NCBI GenBank assembly: GCA_030600745.1
Contig: JAUVLL010000012.1
Location: 1-20,008, forward strand
Source: Spirochaetaceae bacterium
Lineage (GTDB): Bacteria > Spirochaetota > Spirochaetia > B11-G9
Length of the DNA stretch: 20,008 nt
Direction: 5' to 3'
Shown here: piece by piece, positions 1-7,535 of the stretch
Layout: each line of letters begins with the position of its first letter
Numbering within the stretch: the first letter of the stretch is position 1
Position numbers and translations under genes: made by a program
The notes under the pieces: generated by a model
What the model was told of the DNA's origin: nothing
Seen by the model: only the letters and a program-made list of their open reading frames with translations
Database searches by the model: none

Positions 1-1
1 A

Positions 2-241
2 TATTTTATTATTATTATAAAAATCAGTGGAATGAAACTGGGTATTATAATTGATAAGATAGCAAGGGTTATTACTGTTGATTTGAAAACAATGCAGCAG
101 CCTCCTCAAATGCTGTCGGGTATAGGTGCTGAGTATATTCAGGGTGTTTTTACAAGAGAAGAAAGTTACTTAATTCTTCTTGATATTGAAAGATTGTTTG
201 ATCCAAGAGAGCTGCAGCAACTTGGGCAATTAAGTAACTAA
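2..241 (+). CDS. CheW-like chemotaxis coupling protein, C-terminal part (5' end outside window)
   Basis: The reading frame is open from the left edge, so this is the tail of a longer gene and the ATG at 32 is probably internal. The visible 80 codons contain a G-x-K-L-G-I-I-I-D-K stretch, a Q-Q-P-P segment, a G-I-G-A-E-Y-I-Q-G-V stretch and an L-I-L-L-D-I-E-R-L-F stretch. These match the last beta strands of the CheW fold: the 'G(L)VVD', 'P.P...I..YI.GV' and 'LILLDL..LL' segments. CheW docks the CheA kinase to chemoreceptors at the inner face of the membrane. A CheW-like domain at the end of another protein (CheA or CheV) is less likely because the protein stops right after the domain, but it cannot be excluded. 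The next gene starts 4 nt after the stop, which suggests co-transcription. Confidence 0.8.
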   Translation, partial: YFIIIIKISGMKLGIIIDKIARVITVDLKTMQQPPQMLSGIGAEYIQGVFTREESYLILLDIERLFDPRELQQLGQLSN

Positions 242-245
242 ATAA

Positions 246-1268
246 ATGATTCCAATATATAAACCATCGATTAAACGTAAAGAGATGGATGCATTGCTTT
301 CTACTCTTGTATCTGACTATGTCGACTCTGTAAATAATAACAGTGAGTTTTTAAAGGCACTTTCCAGGTTTCTTAATACCGAGGGTGGAGCTCTTTTAAG
401 GGACTATTCCACAGCTATATTTGCGGCACTTGATTCCCTGAAATTGGGGTCTGGCAGCAGGGTTTTAATTTCACCACTTTCTCCTTCTGTTTATCTGAGA
501 GAATTGGAGAAACGGGGTATGGAGGTGATTTTTGCTGATGTTGATATTACCAGCGGGTGTGTAAGTGATGAGGAGATGAAGAAATTTCTGGAAACTGATA
601 TAGATGCACTTATTCTCTATTCTCCAAATGGTATTCGTCCTGCCTATAGTTTTCTTGCTGATACAGATATCCCAATAATAGAGGATATTACAACCACTGT
701 CGGTTGCTGCTCTGATGATGATGAGAGAGATTGGGCTGCAGATATAATTATTCTAAAGATGGAGCTTCATGATATTATAACTTCCGGTGAAGGTACGGCT
801 ATTCTTGCAGGAGATAAAAAAAATCTGTCTGCTCTTCGAAATATTTTATCAGATTTTCCAGTAACCTCTTATCTGCTCAATATGAATGCTGCTATGGGAA
901 TGATTCAACTTGATTCTATTGAAAGATTTCTTGAAAGAAGGAGAGATATTGGAGAGATATATGAATCCTCTATTCGTAAAGGGAATCATAAGGCTTTCTA
1001 TACATCAGAAGAGAATAAGCGTAATTATTCGACCTTTCATGTTATCCTGAATACTCCATTGAAAGAGGTTATCAGTTATGCTCGAAAAAATGGTGTTATG
1101 GCTGAACTTGCTTTTTCTGACTCATCTCTGGCACTTGAATCTTCCAGTTCTAAAAAATGTCCCAATGCTGATTTACTGCTTCTTAGAACTGTTATTTTTC
1201 CCCTGTATCCAGGTCTGGGCAGCCGAAACACAGAAACAATTGCCAGACTGCTCTCTACACTTCCATGA
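246..1268 (+). CDS. DegT/DnrJ/EryC1-type aminotransferase homologue, probably without the catalytic lysine
   Basis: The 340-residue protein has the layout of the DegT/DnrJ/EryC1/StrS PLP-dependent sugar aminotransferases. It opens with I-P-I-Y-K-P-S-I, has a P-I-I-E-D segment at the position of the PLP-pyridine-binding Asp, and has a T-S-G-E-G-T motif matching the family T-T-G-E-G-G loop. Active members carry the PLP Schiff-base Lys six residues before the GEG of this loop. A gapless alignment from the upstream conserved Asp-Ile puts Asp176 there. The nearest lysine lies five residues earlier. The protein may therefore be a non-transaminating family member (pseudo-enzyme or dehydratase-like). 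It is also somewhat shorter than typical members (about 370-390). The ATG has no clear Shine-Dalgarno site and lies 4 nt after the cheW stop, so translation is probably coupled. The cellular role is unknown. Confidence 0.7.
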   Translation: MIPIYKPSIKRKEMDALLSTLVSDYVDSVNNNSEFLKALSRFLNTEGGALLRDYSTAIFAALDSLKLGSGSRVLISPLSPSVYLRELEKRGMEVIFADVDITSGCVSDEEMKKFLETDIDALILYSPNGIRPAYSFLADTDIPIIEDITTTVGCCSDDDERDWAADIIILKMELHDIITSGEGTAILAGDKKNLSALRNILSDFPVTSYLLNMNAAMGMIQLDSIERFLERRRDIGEIYESSIRKGNHKAFYTSEENKRNYSTFHVILNTPLKEVISYARKNGVMAELAFSDSSLALESSSSKKCPNADLLLLRTVIFPLYPGLGSRNTETIARLLSTLP

Positions 1269-1296
1269 TAAGACGACATAGAAAAAAGGTAATAGT

Positions 1297-2151
1297 ATGA
1301 TTCGAAAAATATCAAAAGTTATAATAGTTGTTAATCTTCAGAAGAAGGGTGCAGCAGAACTTGTTGATGAGATAAGTTCCTATCTGGATAGTCTTGATAT
1401 TGAAATAGTTATTTTCCCCTATTCAGGGAAAACTGAAATACCGGTACTGGAGACAGCAGATCTTGTTTTTTCTCTTGGAGGGGATGGTACGGTTCTGTTC
1501 TGTTCCAGAATAGTTGAGAGTTTTAGTATCCCGATTTTAGCCGTCAATATAGGCGATTTTGGGTTCATTACTGAAATTTCCAAACAGGAATGGAAATCTG
1601 CATTTATTAAGTATCAGAATGGTCAGTTAAATCTTTCCAGGAGGGTAATGATAAAGGTTATGGTTGAGCGGGATGGTGTTCGTGTTGCATTTCACAAAGG
1701 TTTAAATGATGCGGTAATAAGTTCCAATGGTATATCGAATATTATTAAACTGAATCTTAAAATTAATGAAACGGATCTTGGTAAATACAGAGCGGATGGT
1801 ATAATTATTGCGACTCCAACCGGATCCACTGCCTATAGTATTTCTGCTGGTGGTCCTATACTTGATCCTGAGATGGAAGCTTTAATAATTAATCCTATTT
1901 GTCCTTTTACCCTTTCTAACCGGCCTATAGTAGTTTCTGGTAATGAGGTGATCCATATTACTGTTGAAAAAGATCAAAGAACTGATGTTATTCTATCAGT
2001 TGATGGTCAGGATGCTTATCCTCTTAGACCGGGTGATGAAATAATTGTAGAGAGATCCCAGACAAAAGCACTATTGATACGTTCTGATAAACGTAATTTT
2101 TATGATATCTTGCGATCAAAATTAAATTGGTCCGGAGGAGCAAATGCTTGA
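1297..2151 (+). CDS. nadK: NAD kinase (ATP/polyphosphate-NAD kinase)
   Basis: This cytoplasmic enzyme phosphorylates NAD to NADP and so supplies the NADP(H) pool. The 284-residue length is normal for bacterial NAD kinases. All family signatures are visible: the G-G-D-G-T motif at residues 61-65 with its catalytic Asp, the N-I-G-D-F-G-F-I-T-E substrate-binding segment near 84-93, T-P-T-G-S-T-A-Y at 173-180, the following S-x-G-G-P-I loop, and S-V-D-G-Q near the C-terminus. The start has an A/G-rich ribosome site (AAAAAAGG) a few bases upstream. The last 8 nt overlap recN, and the recN ribosome site (GGAGGA) lies inside the end of this gene, which indicates translational coupling. The nadK-recN pairing is common in bacteria. 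Confidence 0.95.
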   Translation: MIRKISKVIIVVNLQKKGAAELVDEISSYLDSLDIEIVIFPYSGKTEIPVLETADLVFSLGGDGTVLFCSRIVESFSIPILAVNIGDFGFITEISKQEWKSAFIKYQNGQLNLSRRVMIKVMVERDGVRVAFHKGLNDAVISSNGISNIIKLNLKINETDLGKYRADGIIIATPTGSTAYSISAGGPILDPEMEALIINPICPFTLSNRPIVVSGNEVIHITVEKDQRTDVILSVDGQDAYPLRPGDEIIVERSQTKALLIRSDKRNFYDILRSKLNWSGGANA

Positions 2152-3829
2152 AGAGCTATCTATAAAAAATTATGCACTTATTGAGGATCTGATAGTAACT
2201 TTTGATACCGGGCTTAATATCCTTTCAGGAGAGACTGGAGCGGGTAAATCTATAATTATAGGTGCTCTTGGACTAATTTTGGGCACGAAGGCTGATCCGT
2301 CATCTATTAGGACAGGCTGTAATGAGTCTGAGGTCTCCTGTATTATTAGAATCCCTGATGAAAATGAGTCTTCTGCCTGGCTTGCAAGTCATTCTATCGA
2401 ATCTGAAGACGGGCGTATTATTATAAGAAGAATTATTAGACAAACAGGGCGTGGTTCCATTTTTATCCAATCGGTGCCTTCAAGCAGGAAAGATCTTGAA
2501 GAACTCTCTTCCTTTATATTTGATATGCATGGACAGCATTCTCATCAATCTTTGCTAAGTATAGATAATCAGCGAAAACTTCTTGACCGATATGCCGGGG
2601 TTGAGGAAGATGTTGCAAGTTTAAGAAATAATTTTACCCGGCTGTCAGAAATGAAGGCTGATCTGGGTTCCATGATCAGAAACGAAGATGAAATAGCAAG
2701 GGAAAGAGAGCTTCTTATACATAGTAGTGAAGAAATTGAGAAGGCTGACCTGCAGCTTGAAGAAGAAGAAGCTCTTACAAAGGAACGTAAAATTCTTCTT
2801 CAGCATGAAAAACTGCTGGATTATTTTGATGATTGCAGAAAATCTCTTTCCGAAAGTTCCGGCGGTGCTCTTTCGGTATTAAGAGCAGCAAGATCGGCAA
2901 TGGATAATTTATCAATGGTAATGGAAGATCTTAAACCTATGGCTTCCCGTCTTGATGATGCCTTCTATGAGATCGAGGATGTTTTTGAGTCGTTGCATCA
3001 GTTCCAGGATGCTATTGATTTTACTCCCGGCAGGCTTGAAGAGTGTGAGGACAGGCTTCAGCTTATTCACTCACTTCAGAAAAAATATGGAGATACAATC
3101 AGGGATGTACTGGATTATAGGGAAAAGGCCATAAATAAAATTATTATTATGGAAGCCAATGAAAATGAAAGAACTGCTCTTGAAGAGGAGATTTCTCTTC
3201 TGGAGAAAACTGTTATAAGTAAAGCTGGGGAAATTTCAAAAAAACGAATTGAATTTGGAGAAAAGCTTCAGTTGGAAATAAAGAATAATTTAACACCTAT
3301 GGGTATGCCGAAAGCTATGTTCAAGGTTGATGTTACTTTTAGAGAAAATAATAATGGAAAACCATCATGTGGTCCTAATGGATTTGACAGGGTTGAGTTT
3401 TTAATATCTCCAAATGAAGGTGAACCTATGAAACCTCTTAAAAATATAGCTTCCGGAGGTGAAATTTCCAGAGTTATGTTAAGCATAAAATCAGTTTTAG
3501 CTGAATCTGACAGTGTGCTTTCCCTTATCTTTGACGAGATTGATACAGGTATAGGTGGTGAAATTGCATTATCTGTTGGAGTTCATCTTGCAGGAATAGG
3601 CAAACACCGTCAGATCCTTTGTATTACACATCTTGCGTCAATAGCAGTTCATGCCGATAAGCATATAAAAGTGGAGAAAAGAGTTGTAAATGGCAGAACA
3701 TTTACTACCATAGAAAGTATCAGTGATATTGACAGGGTTCCTGAAATTGCCAGAATGCTTTCAGGTGATAGTTCCGGAGCAGCTTCTCTTCTGCATGCCA
3801 GAGAATTGCTGGGGAAATATGGGCATTAA
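2144..3829 (+). CDS. recN: DNA repair protein RecN (SMC-like ATPase)
   Basis: RecN is a cytoplasmic SMC-family ATPase that acts at DNA double-strand breaks. The 561-residue length is typical. The N-terminus has the I-x-N-Y-A-L-I-E start of the family and a Walker A motif G-E-T-G-A-G-K-S at residues 29-36. A D-M-H-G-Q-H-S-H-Q segment near 130 is the RecN hallmark. The middle (about 170-400) is rich in Glu, Lys and Leu and is predicted coiled coil. The C-terminal half has the ABC signature S-G-G-E at 437-440 and Walker B L-I-F-D-E-I-D-T-G-I-G-G with Asp464/Glu465, followed by a T-H-L-A-S-I switch segment. Start: ATG 2144 with GGAGGA about 7 nt upstream, overlapping nadK. Confidence 0.96.
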   Translation: MLEELSIKNYALIEDLIVTFDTGLNILSGETGAGKSIIIGALGLILGTKADPSSIRTGCNESEVSCIIRIPDENESSAWLASHSIESEDGRIIIRRIIRQTGRGSIFIQSVPSSRKDLEELSSFIFDMHGQHSHQSLLSIDNQRKLLDRYAGVEEDVASLRNNFTRLSEMKADLGSMIRNEDEIARERELLIHSSEEIEKADLQLEEEEALTKERKILLQHEKLLDYFDDCRKSLSESSGGALSVLRAARSAMDNLSMVMEDLKPMASRLDDAFYEIEDVFESLHQFQDAIDFTPGRLEECEDRLQLIHSLQKKYGDTIRDVLDYREKAINKIIIMEANENERTALEEEISLLEKTVISKAGEISKKRIEFGEKLQLEIKNNLTPMGMPKAMFKVDVTFRENNNGKPSCGPNGFDRVEFLISPNEGEPMKPLKNIASGGEISRVMLSIKSVLAESDSVLSLIFDEIDTGIGGEIALSVGVHLAGIGKHRQILCITHLASIAVHADKHIKVEKRVVNGRTFTTIESISDIDRVPEIARMLSGDSSGAASLLHARELLGKYGH

Positions 3830-3837
3830 TGATAATC

Positions 3838-3904
3838 CCCGAAGTGTACGATAATAGAAATATCAAATGGTGATATTTCCCAAAGTATACAATACTGGAG
3901 ATAT
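3838..3904 (+). repeat. Inverted repeat plus imperfect 26-nt direct repeat between recN and the next gene
   Basis: A perfect 9-bp inverted repeat (GAAATATCA at 3857-3865, TGATATTTC at 3871-3879) encloses a 5-nt loop. It straddles two copies of a 26-nt imperfect direct repeat (3838-3863 and 3879-3904, 20 of 26 positions identical, both containing AAGTRTAC). The hairpin has no run of T after it, so it is not a standard intrinsic terminator. It may be an operator, an mRNA processing or stability element, or a decayed small duplication. No function is assigned. Confidence 0.6.
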
Positions 3905-3927
3905 TTTAAAAATGCCAGGGAGTTTTG

Positions 3928-4737
3928 GTGGGTAAGATTAGCAGTGCAGCCAGAAGCAAATATACTGAGAGAATAAAAGAGTATAAAACGCAGATTGAAG
4001 AAATCCTTTTAAGAGAAAAAAAAGTTCTTGGTGTATTGAAAGAGGATGATGCAGATTTGTCTTATAAGCGCCTTGTTCTTGCAGATGACAGTCTAAACAT
4101 GGTTTCCTATTATTTACTCATGAATCAGCTTTCTCTTACTTTTTTGGGTGTAAAGAATGAAGGGATGCTGAATGATGCACGTAAGAGGTGTTATCAGTCA
4201 ATAATATATCTTGAACAGGTTGTTACAGATTATATTGATGCGCCTTTTTCTGATTATGAGGATCAACTGGCAAAAATTAACGATTTCAATGATAAACAGC
4301 GGCTTGATTTGATAAAGAAACTTGGTTTTTCAATAGAATCTGTAAAAGAAGGATACGGGAGCAATTCCAGATGGAAGTGGTCTTTTGTTGAGGTTGAAGG
4401 AAGATTCGGAACGATTGCAAAAAATTTGATTAATCTAAAAACCTTTGTAGCTGGAATGGACCCAAGGGTTGAAGGATATGAGATTAGAGAAAATCATCTT
4501 TCCCTTGTAAAGGATTTATTAACTGATTCTGCAAAACGTTATAGGGAGAAATATGAACTTTCTACATTTCGTATCGATGATTTTAAAAAAGCCATACAGT
4601 ATCTTTCTGCATTAAGACGTCTCCTTGCAATGCTGGGTCAGGCAGGTGCTATTGAAGAGTTGAAAAAGAAGATAGATATCTGGAAAGCAAAGATGGATGC
4701 GGATCAGCGTAAAAAAGAATCGTCTAACCGAAAATAA
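3928..4737 (+). CDS. Conserved-looking helical protein of unknown function
   Basis: I do not recognise a domain in this 269-residue protein. It is highly charged and looks almost wholly alpha-helical: a Lys/Glu-rich N-terminus (about 10-40), an L/I-rich middle, and a coiled-coil-like Lys-rich C-terminal tail. It has no signal peptide, membrane segment or cysteine cluster, so it is presumably cytoplasmic. The start choice is GTG 3928: the AGGGAG ribosome site at 3917-3922 is 5 nt upstream of it, against only 2 nt for the TTG at 3925. The nearby ATG at 3912 is out of frame and hits a stop after seven codons. The next gene starts 16 nt after its stop, so the two are probably co-expressed. It could be a structural or scaffold protein particular to this bacterial group, but that is a guess. 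Confidence 0.75.
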   Translation: MGKISSAARSKYTERIKEYKTQIEEILLREKKVLGVLKEDDADLSYKRLVLADDSLNMVSYYLLMNQLSLTFLGVKNEGMLNDARKRCYQSIIYLEQVVTDYIDAPFSDYEDQLAKINDFNDKQRLDLIKKLGFSIESVKEGYGSNSRWKWSFVEVEGRFGTIAKNLINLKTFVAGMDPRVEGYEIRENHLSLVKDLLTDSAKRYREKYELSTFRIDDFKKAIQYLSALRRLLAMLGQAGAIEELKKKIDIWKAKMDADQRKKESSNRK

Positions 4738-4753
4738 TCAGGAGACTTATAGT

Positions 4754-5806
4754 TTGAAAGTAATAAAAAGATTCTCTGTTATGCTGATTTTCATCACTTA
4801 TTTCTTTGTTTTTGGACAGCAGTTACCTTATGAAATAACATATATCCCCTTGTGGGTGGAAGATTTAAAAATGGCAGATGTTGTAGTAGGGAATTCAGAG
4901 CAGTCGCCGGAATCTTTTAGATTAAATGGAAAATACGGATATCTCTGTAATAACGGTGAAATTACCTATATGGAAGATCTTTTGTATGGGGTAGCTATTG
5001 ACGGGAATGGATTTATCAGTTATTCCAGGCAGAATGATGTATTAGTTATTAGAGATATTGACGGTCGGTTTCTAAATACTATAGAACTTACCGGTTATCC
5101 TTTTTTTTCCGGGGATAGAAGATTTGTAATATCCTATGATAAAAATCAAGTCAGTGAAATTAATAATATTGGAACAGTTGTTTGGCAGAAAACATTCAGT
5201 TCATCCATTACTGAAGTCTCTGCGACTCCGTCTCTGGTATTTATAGGAAATGTTGATGGTAAATTCAGCCTGATCGACTCTATGGGTGAGGTTGCTTTTT
5301 CTTATACTGCTAAAACAAGTAGAATCAATGCTGTCTATGGTGGAAGTGTTTCCGAAAATGGTGATTATATTTTAACTGTTTCAGGTATTGATCCTCAATT
5401 AATATCGCTATGGAGTAAAAATAGCGATGGTTATCGAGTAGATGCATCATGGAGTATTGATAAGGAATTACGACGTCATGCCGTTACTGGTTTTTCAGAA
5501 GACGGCTTGTTTGCTTTTATAGAAGCTGAAGATGAATTATTTATTCTTGAGATCAGGAAAGCTAAATTGAACTCAGTTAAAATTACAGGAAGGCTTCAAA
5601 GTATTAATTTCCCAGGTAGTGGAGAAATTGTTCATGTAACAGGACGGGATGAAGATGGGCTCTATCTTATAGCAATAGAGACAAGTGGTAACCAGTTGTT
5701 TTATACCAGATTAGCAGGTACGAATTCGATGTTTATCAGGGACCAAAATAAAATTATTCTGGGCATTGATAATAAACTGATTGGTTTTGATATGGAGTCT
5801 ATGTGA
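4754..5806 (+). CDS. Secreted beta-propeller-like protein of unknown function
   Basis: The chosen start is TTG 4754, which has AGGAG nine bases upstream (4740-4744). It gives a clean signal peptide: K-V-I-K-R, then about 14 hydrophobic residues, then V-F-G before Q-Q. An in-frame ATG at 4697 would add 19 charged residues before the signal peptide and overlap the previous gene by 41 nt, so I reject it. The mature part (about 330 residues) is rich in beta strand, with repeated units such as V-F-I-G-N-V-D-G-K-F-S-L-I-D and I-x-S-x-x-G-D-Y-I-L-T-V. These resemble WD40/PQQ-type propeller blades, but I cannot assign a specific family. The protein is probably periplasmic or exported. It is translationally coupled to the next, also exported, LytM-like protein (1-nt overlap), so they may work together at the cell envelope. 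Confidence 0.7.
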   Translation: MKVIKRFSVMLIFITYFFVFGQQLPYEITYIPLWVEDLKMADVVVGNSEQSPESFRLNGKYGYLCNNGEITYMEDLLYGVAIDGNGFISYSRQNDVLVIRDIDGRFLNTIELTGYPFFSGDRRFVISYDKNQVSEINNIGTVVWQKTFSSSITEVSATPSLVFIGNVDGKFSLIDSMGEVAFSYTAKTSRINAVYGGSVSENGDYILTVSGIDPQLISLWSKNSDGYRVDASWSIDKELRRHAVTGFSEDGLFAFIEAEDELFILEIRKAKLNSVKITGRLQSINFPGSGEIVHVTGRDEDGLYLIAIETSGNQLFYTRLAGTNSMFIRDQNKIILGIDNKLIGFDMESM

Positions 5807-6675
5807 TGAAACTGAATCTGGTTTATTTGCTATTGGTTATCTCCTGCGTTTCAGTTTATGCCTTTCAGTGGCCTGTTGAAGATGTTGTTATTATCTCAAC
5901 CTTTGGTGAAAGTGAGGATAATCAGTTTGTGAAGGGTGTTGATATTGGTGGAGATTCCCAGGATATCAGTCCCATAGATCAAGGTGAGCTGGTGTTTTAT
6001 TCAAACCAGGGAACCAGCCCTCTGGATATCCCCTCCGGTCTTGGAACATATGTTATCTATCAGCATAAAAATGGAATTAGATCTTTGTATGGCTGTCTTG
6101 AAGCGGGGTCAATAAACACCAATCAAAAGCAGGTTGATTTGTCTGATACAATAGGAAGGATGGGTTCTACCGGCAGTGCTGTTGGAACTATGCTTCATTT
6201 ACAGGTTATAGATACAGAATTCGAAAAATATATCAATCCTCTTCTTACATTACCTTTATTGGTAGATGGGAGTAAACCCATCATAGATGAAGTTTATTTA
6301 ATTACTGAAGAGGGTAAACAGGTAATTAATCCTGGCAAAATAATTAAATCCGGAGTAGTCGGCCTAAGTGCAGATATACGTGATTTAAGTTATGGTGCAG
6401 GTTACTATTGCCCTGTTTCTCCATTTTCTATATCACTGTTTATAAATGGGGAAAATCTTGTAAATATAAATTTTGAATCCCTTAAAATTAAAGATAACAA
6501 GATGATTCTCCAGGAATTGGAAGGGATTTCTCATGATGAGCTCTATAGAGATAAGTGGGAGTTTTATCTGGGTGAATTTGAACTTAATCCTGGGGATGTT
6601 ATGGTTGAAATTTCTGTAAAAGATTTTGCAGGGAATGAAGGTGTGAAAATTTTCCCTCTCAAAGTTATGGAGTAA
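5806..6675 (+). CDS. Exported LytM/M23-fold protein with degenerate active site
   Basis: The 289-residue protein has an N-terminal signal peptide (hydrophobic 4-18, probable cleavage after Ala19), then an M23/LytM-like domain (about 25-150), then a beta-rich C-terminal domain (about 155-289). Active M23 endopeptidases need H-x-x-x-D, a Y-A-H-L histidine and H-x-H. Here the first motif reads V42-K-G-V-D46 (His lost, Asp kept), the Y-A-H-L position reads Y-G-C97-L, and the last motif reads M129-L-H131 (first His lost). Peptidoglycan cleavage is therefore unlikely. Known degenerate LytM proteins such as EnvC and NlpD act as regulators of amidases, and a similar envelope role is possible here. 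ATG 5806 is preferred over GTG 5803: GGAG at 5794-5797 is 8 nt upstream, and the start shares one base with the previous stop. Confidence 0.82.
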   Translation: MKLNLVYLLLVISCVSVYAFQWPVEDVVIISTFGESEDNQFVKGVDIGGDSQDISPIDQGELVFYSNQGTSPLDIPSGLGTYVIYQHKNGIRSLYGCLEAGSINTNQKQVDLSDTIGRMGSTGSAVGTMLHLQVIDTEFEKYINPLLTLPLLVDGSKPIIDEVYLITEEGKQVINPGKIIKSGVVGLSADIRDLSYGAGYYCPVSPFSISLFINGENLVNINFESLKIKDNKMILQELEGISHDELYRDKWEFYLGEFELNPGDVMVEISVKDFAGNEGVKIFPLKVME

Positions 6676-6677
6676 CA

Positions 6678-7523
6678 TTGAAAACTTATTCCAGTTTACC
6701 GGATAACGAGCGTAAAAAAAAAATTGAATGTAATTTATGCGGGAGTGAGGATCGGGATCTTCTTTGGGATTGTGATGGTTATACATTCTCCAGGTGTAAT
6801 GATTGTAGTTTGATATATCAGTATCCACAACCGGTACATGCAGATCTTTCCTGCAGGTATGACAATAAATATTTTGAATATGAAATTAGTAATGAGGAAA
6901 TATTTTTTAACTTAATGGTAAAGACTCTTGAAGATATTAATTTTAAGGAATTAACCATCGAAATAATGGAGGATAATCCGGAATTCCTTGATGTGGGGTG
7001 TGCAACAGGACTGCTTTTGAAACATATGGAGAGTTTTGGCTGGAAGAGCAGAGGTATTGAATTATGTACATCTTCTGCAGCTTATGGACAAAAGGAAAGA
7101 AAACTTGATATTTTTAATGGAACAATTGAAGAAGCCGGGTATAGGGATAATCAGTTTTCTGTTATTCACTCTTCCCATCTTATTGAACATCTGACTAATC
7201 CCTCTGATTATATTACTGAGGCTTTTCGTATTTTGAAGCCTGGTGGATTACTTATTACTACTACTCCCAATACCCGTAGTCTTCAGGCCTGGTTATTTGG
7301 TAAAAACTGGCGATCTGCAATTGCTGATCATATGTACCTTTTTTCGGACAAAACACTTTCATCTCTTCTTTTGTCCAATGGGTTTAAAATTATTACAATA
7401 AAAACATGGGGTGGGATTGCAGCAGGGATGGCTCCTGGATTTATTAAGAAACCTCTCGATTTTCTTGCTAAAAAATTTGGATTCGGAGATGTGGTAGTTA
7501 TTCTGGCAAAGAAAAAAGGTTAA
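6678..7523 (+). CDS. Class I SAM-dependent methyltransferase with N-terminal zinc-ribbon-like segment
   Basis: The start is TTG 6678, with GGAG at 6669-6672 five bases upstream and 2 nt after the previous stop. Residues 18-43 hold C-x2-C (18, 21) and C-x2-C (40, 43), a small metal-binding segment often found in front of this methyltransferase type. The catalytic domain shows SAM motif I L-D-V-G-C-A-T-G (Asp105), an I-E-L-C motif II, H-S-S-H-L-I-E-H-L at motif IV and L-K-P-G-G-L-L-I-T-T-T-P-N at motif V. This is the Methyltransf_11/23 pattern. Substrates of such enzymes include sugars, quinones, lipids and small molecules, and the sequence does not say which. It is the last gene of the + strand unit and converges on the hydrogenase operon. 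No terminator is visible after it. Confidence 0.85.
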   Translation: MKTYSSLPDNERKKKIECNLCGSEDRDLLWDCDGYTFSRCNDCSLIYQYPQPVHADLSCRYDNKYFEYEISNEEIFFNLMVKTLEDINFKELTIEIMEDNPEFLDVGCATGLLLKHMESFGWKSRGIELCTSSAAYGQKERKLDIFNGTIEEAGYRDNQFSVIHSSHLIEHLTNPSDYITEAFRILKPGGLLITTTPNTRSLQAWLFGKNWRSAIADHMYLFSDKTLSSLLLSNGFKIITIKTWGGIAAGMAPGFIKKPLDFLAKKFGFGDVVVILAKKKG

Positions 7524-7535
7524 TTTTAGACTATA

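Noticed and set aside
3857..3879. Intrinsic terminator for recN
   Set aside because: The stem is AT-rich and is followed by CCAAAGTATAC with no T-run.
3912..3935. ATG 3912 as the start of the gene after recN
   Set aside because: It is in another frame and reaches a stop after seven codons.
4697..4753. Start of the propeller-like protein at ATG 4697
   Set aside because: It adds a charged leader before the signal peptide and overlaps the previous gene by 41 nt. TTG 4754 has AGGAG at the right distance.
6433..6828. Minus-strand ORF of 131 codons
   Set aside because: It lies opposite the LytM-like and methyltransferase genes, has low-complexity composition (Asn, Tyr, Phe, Ile) and no motif.
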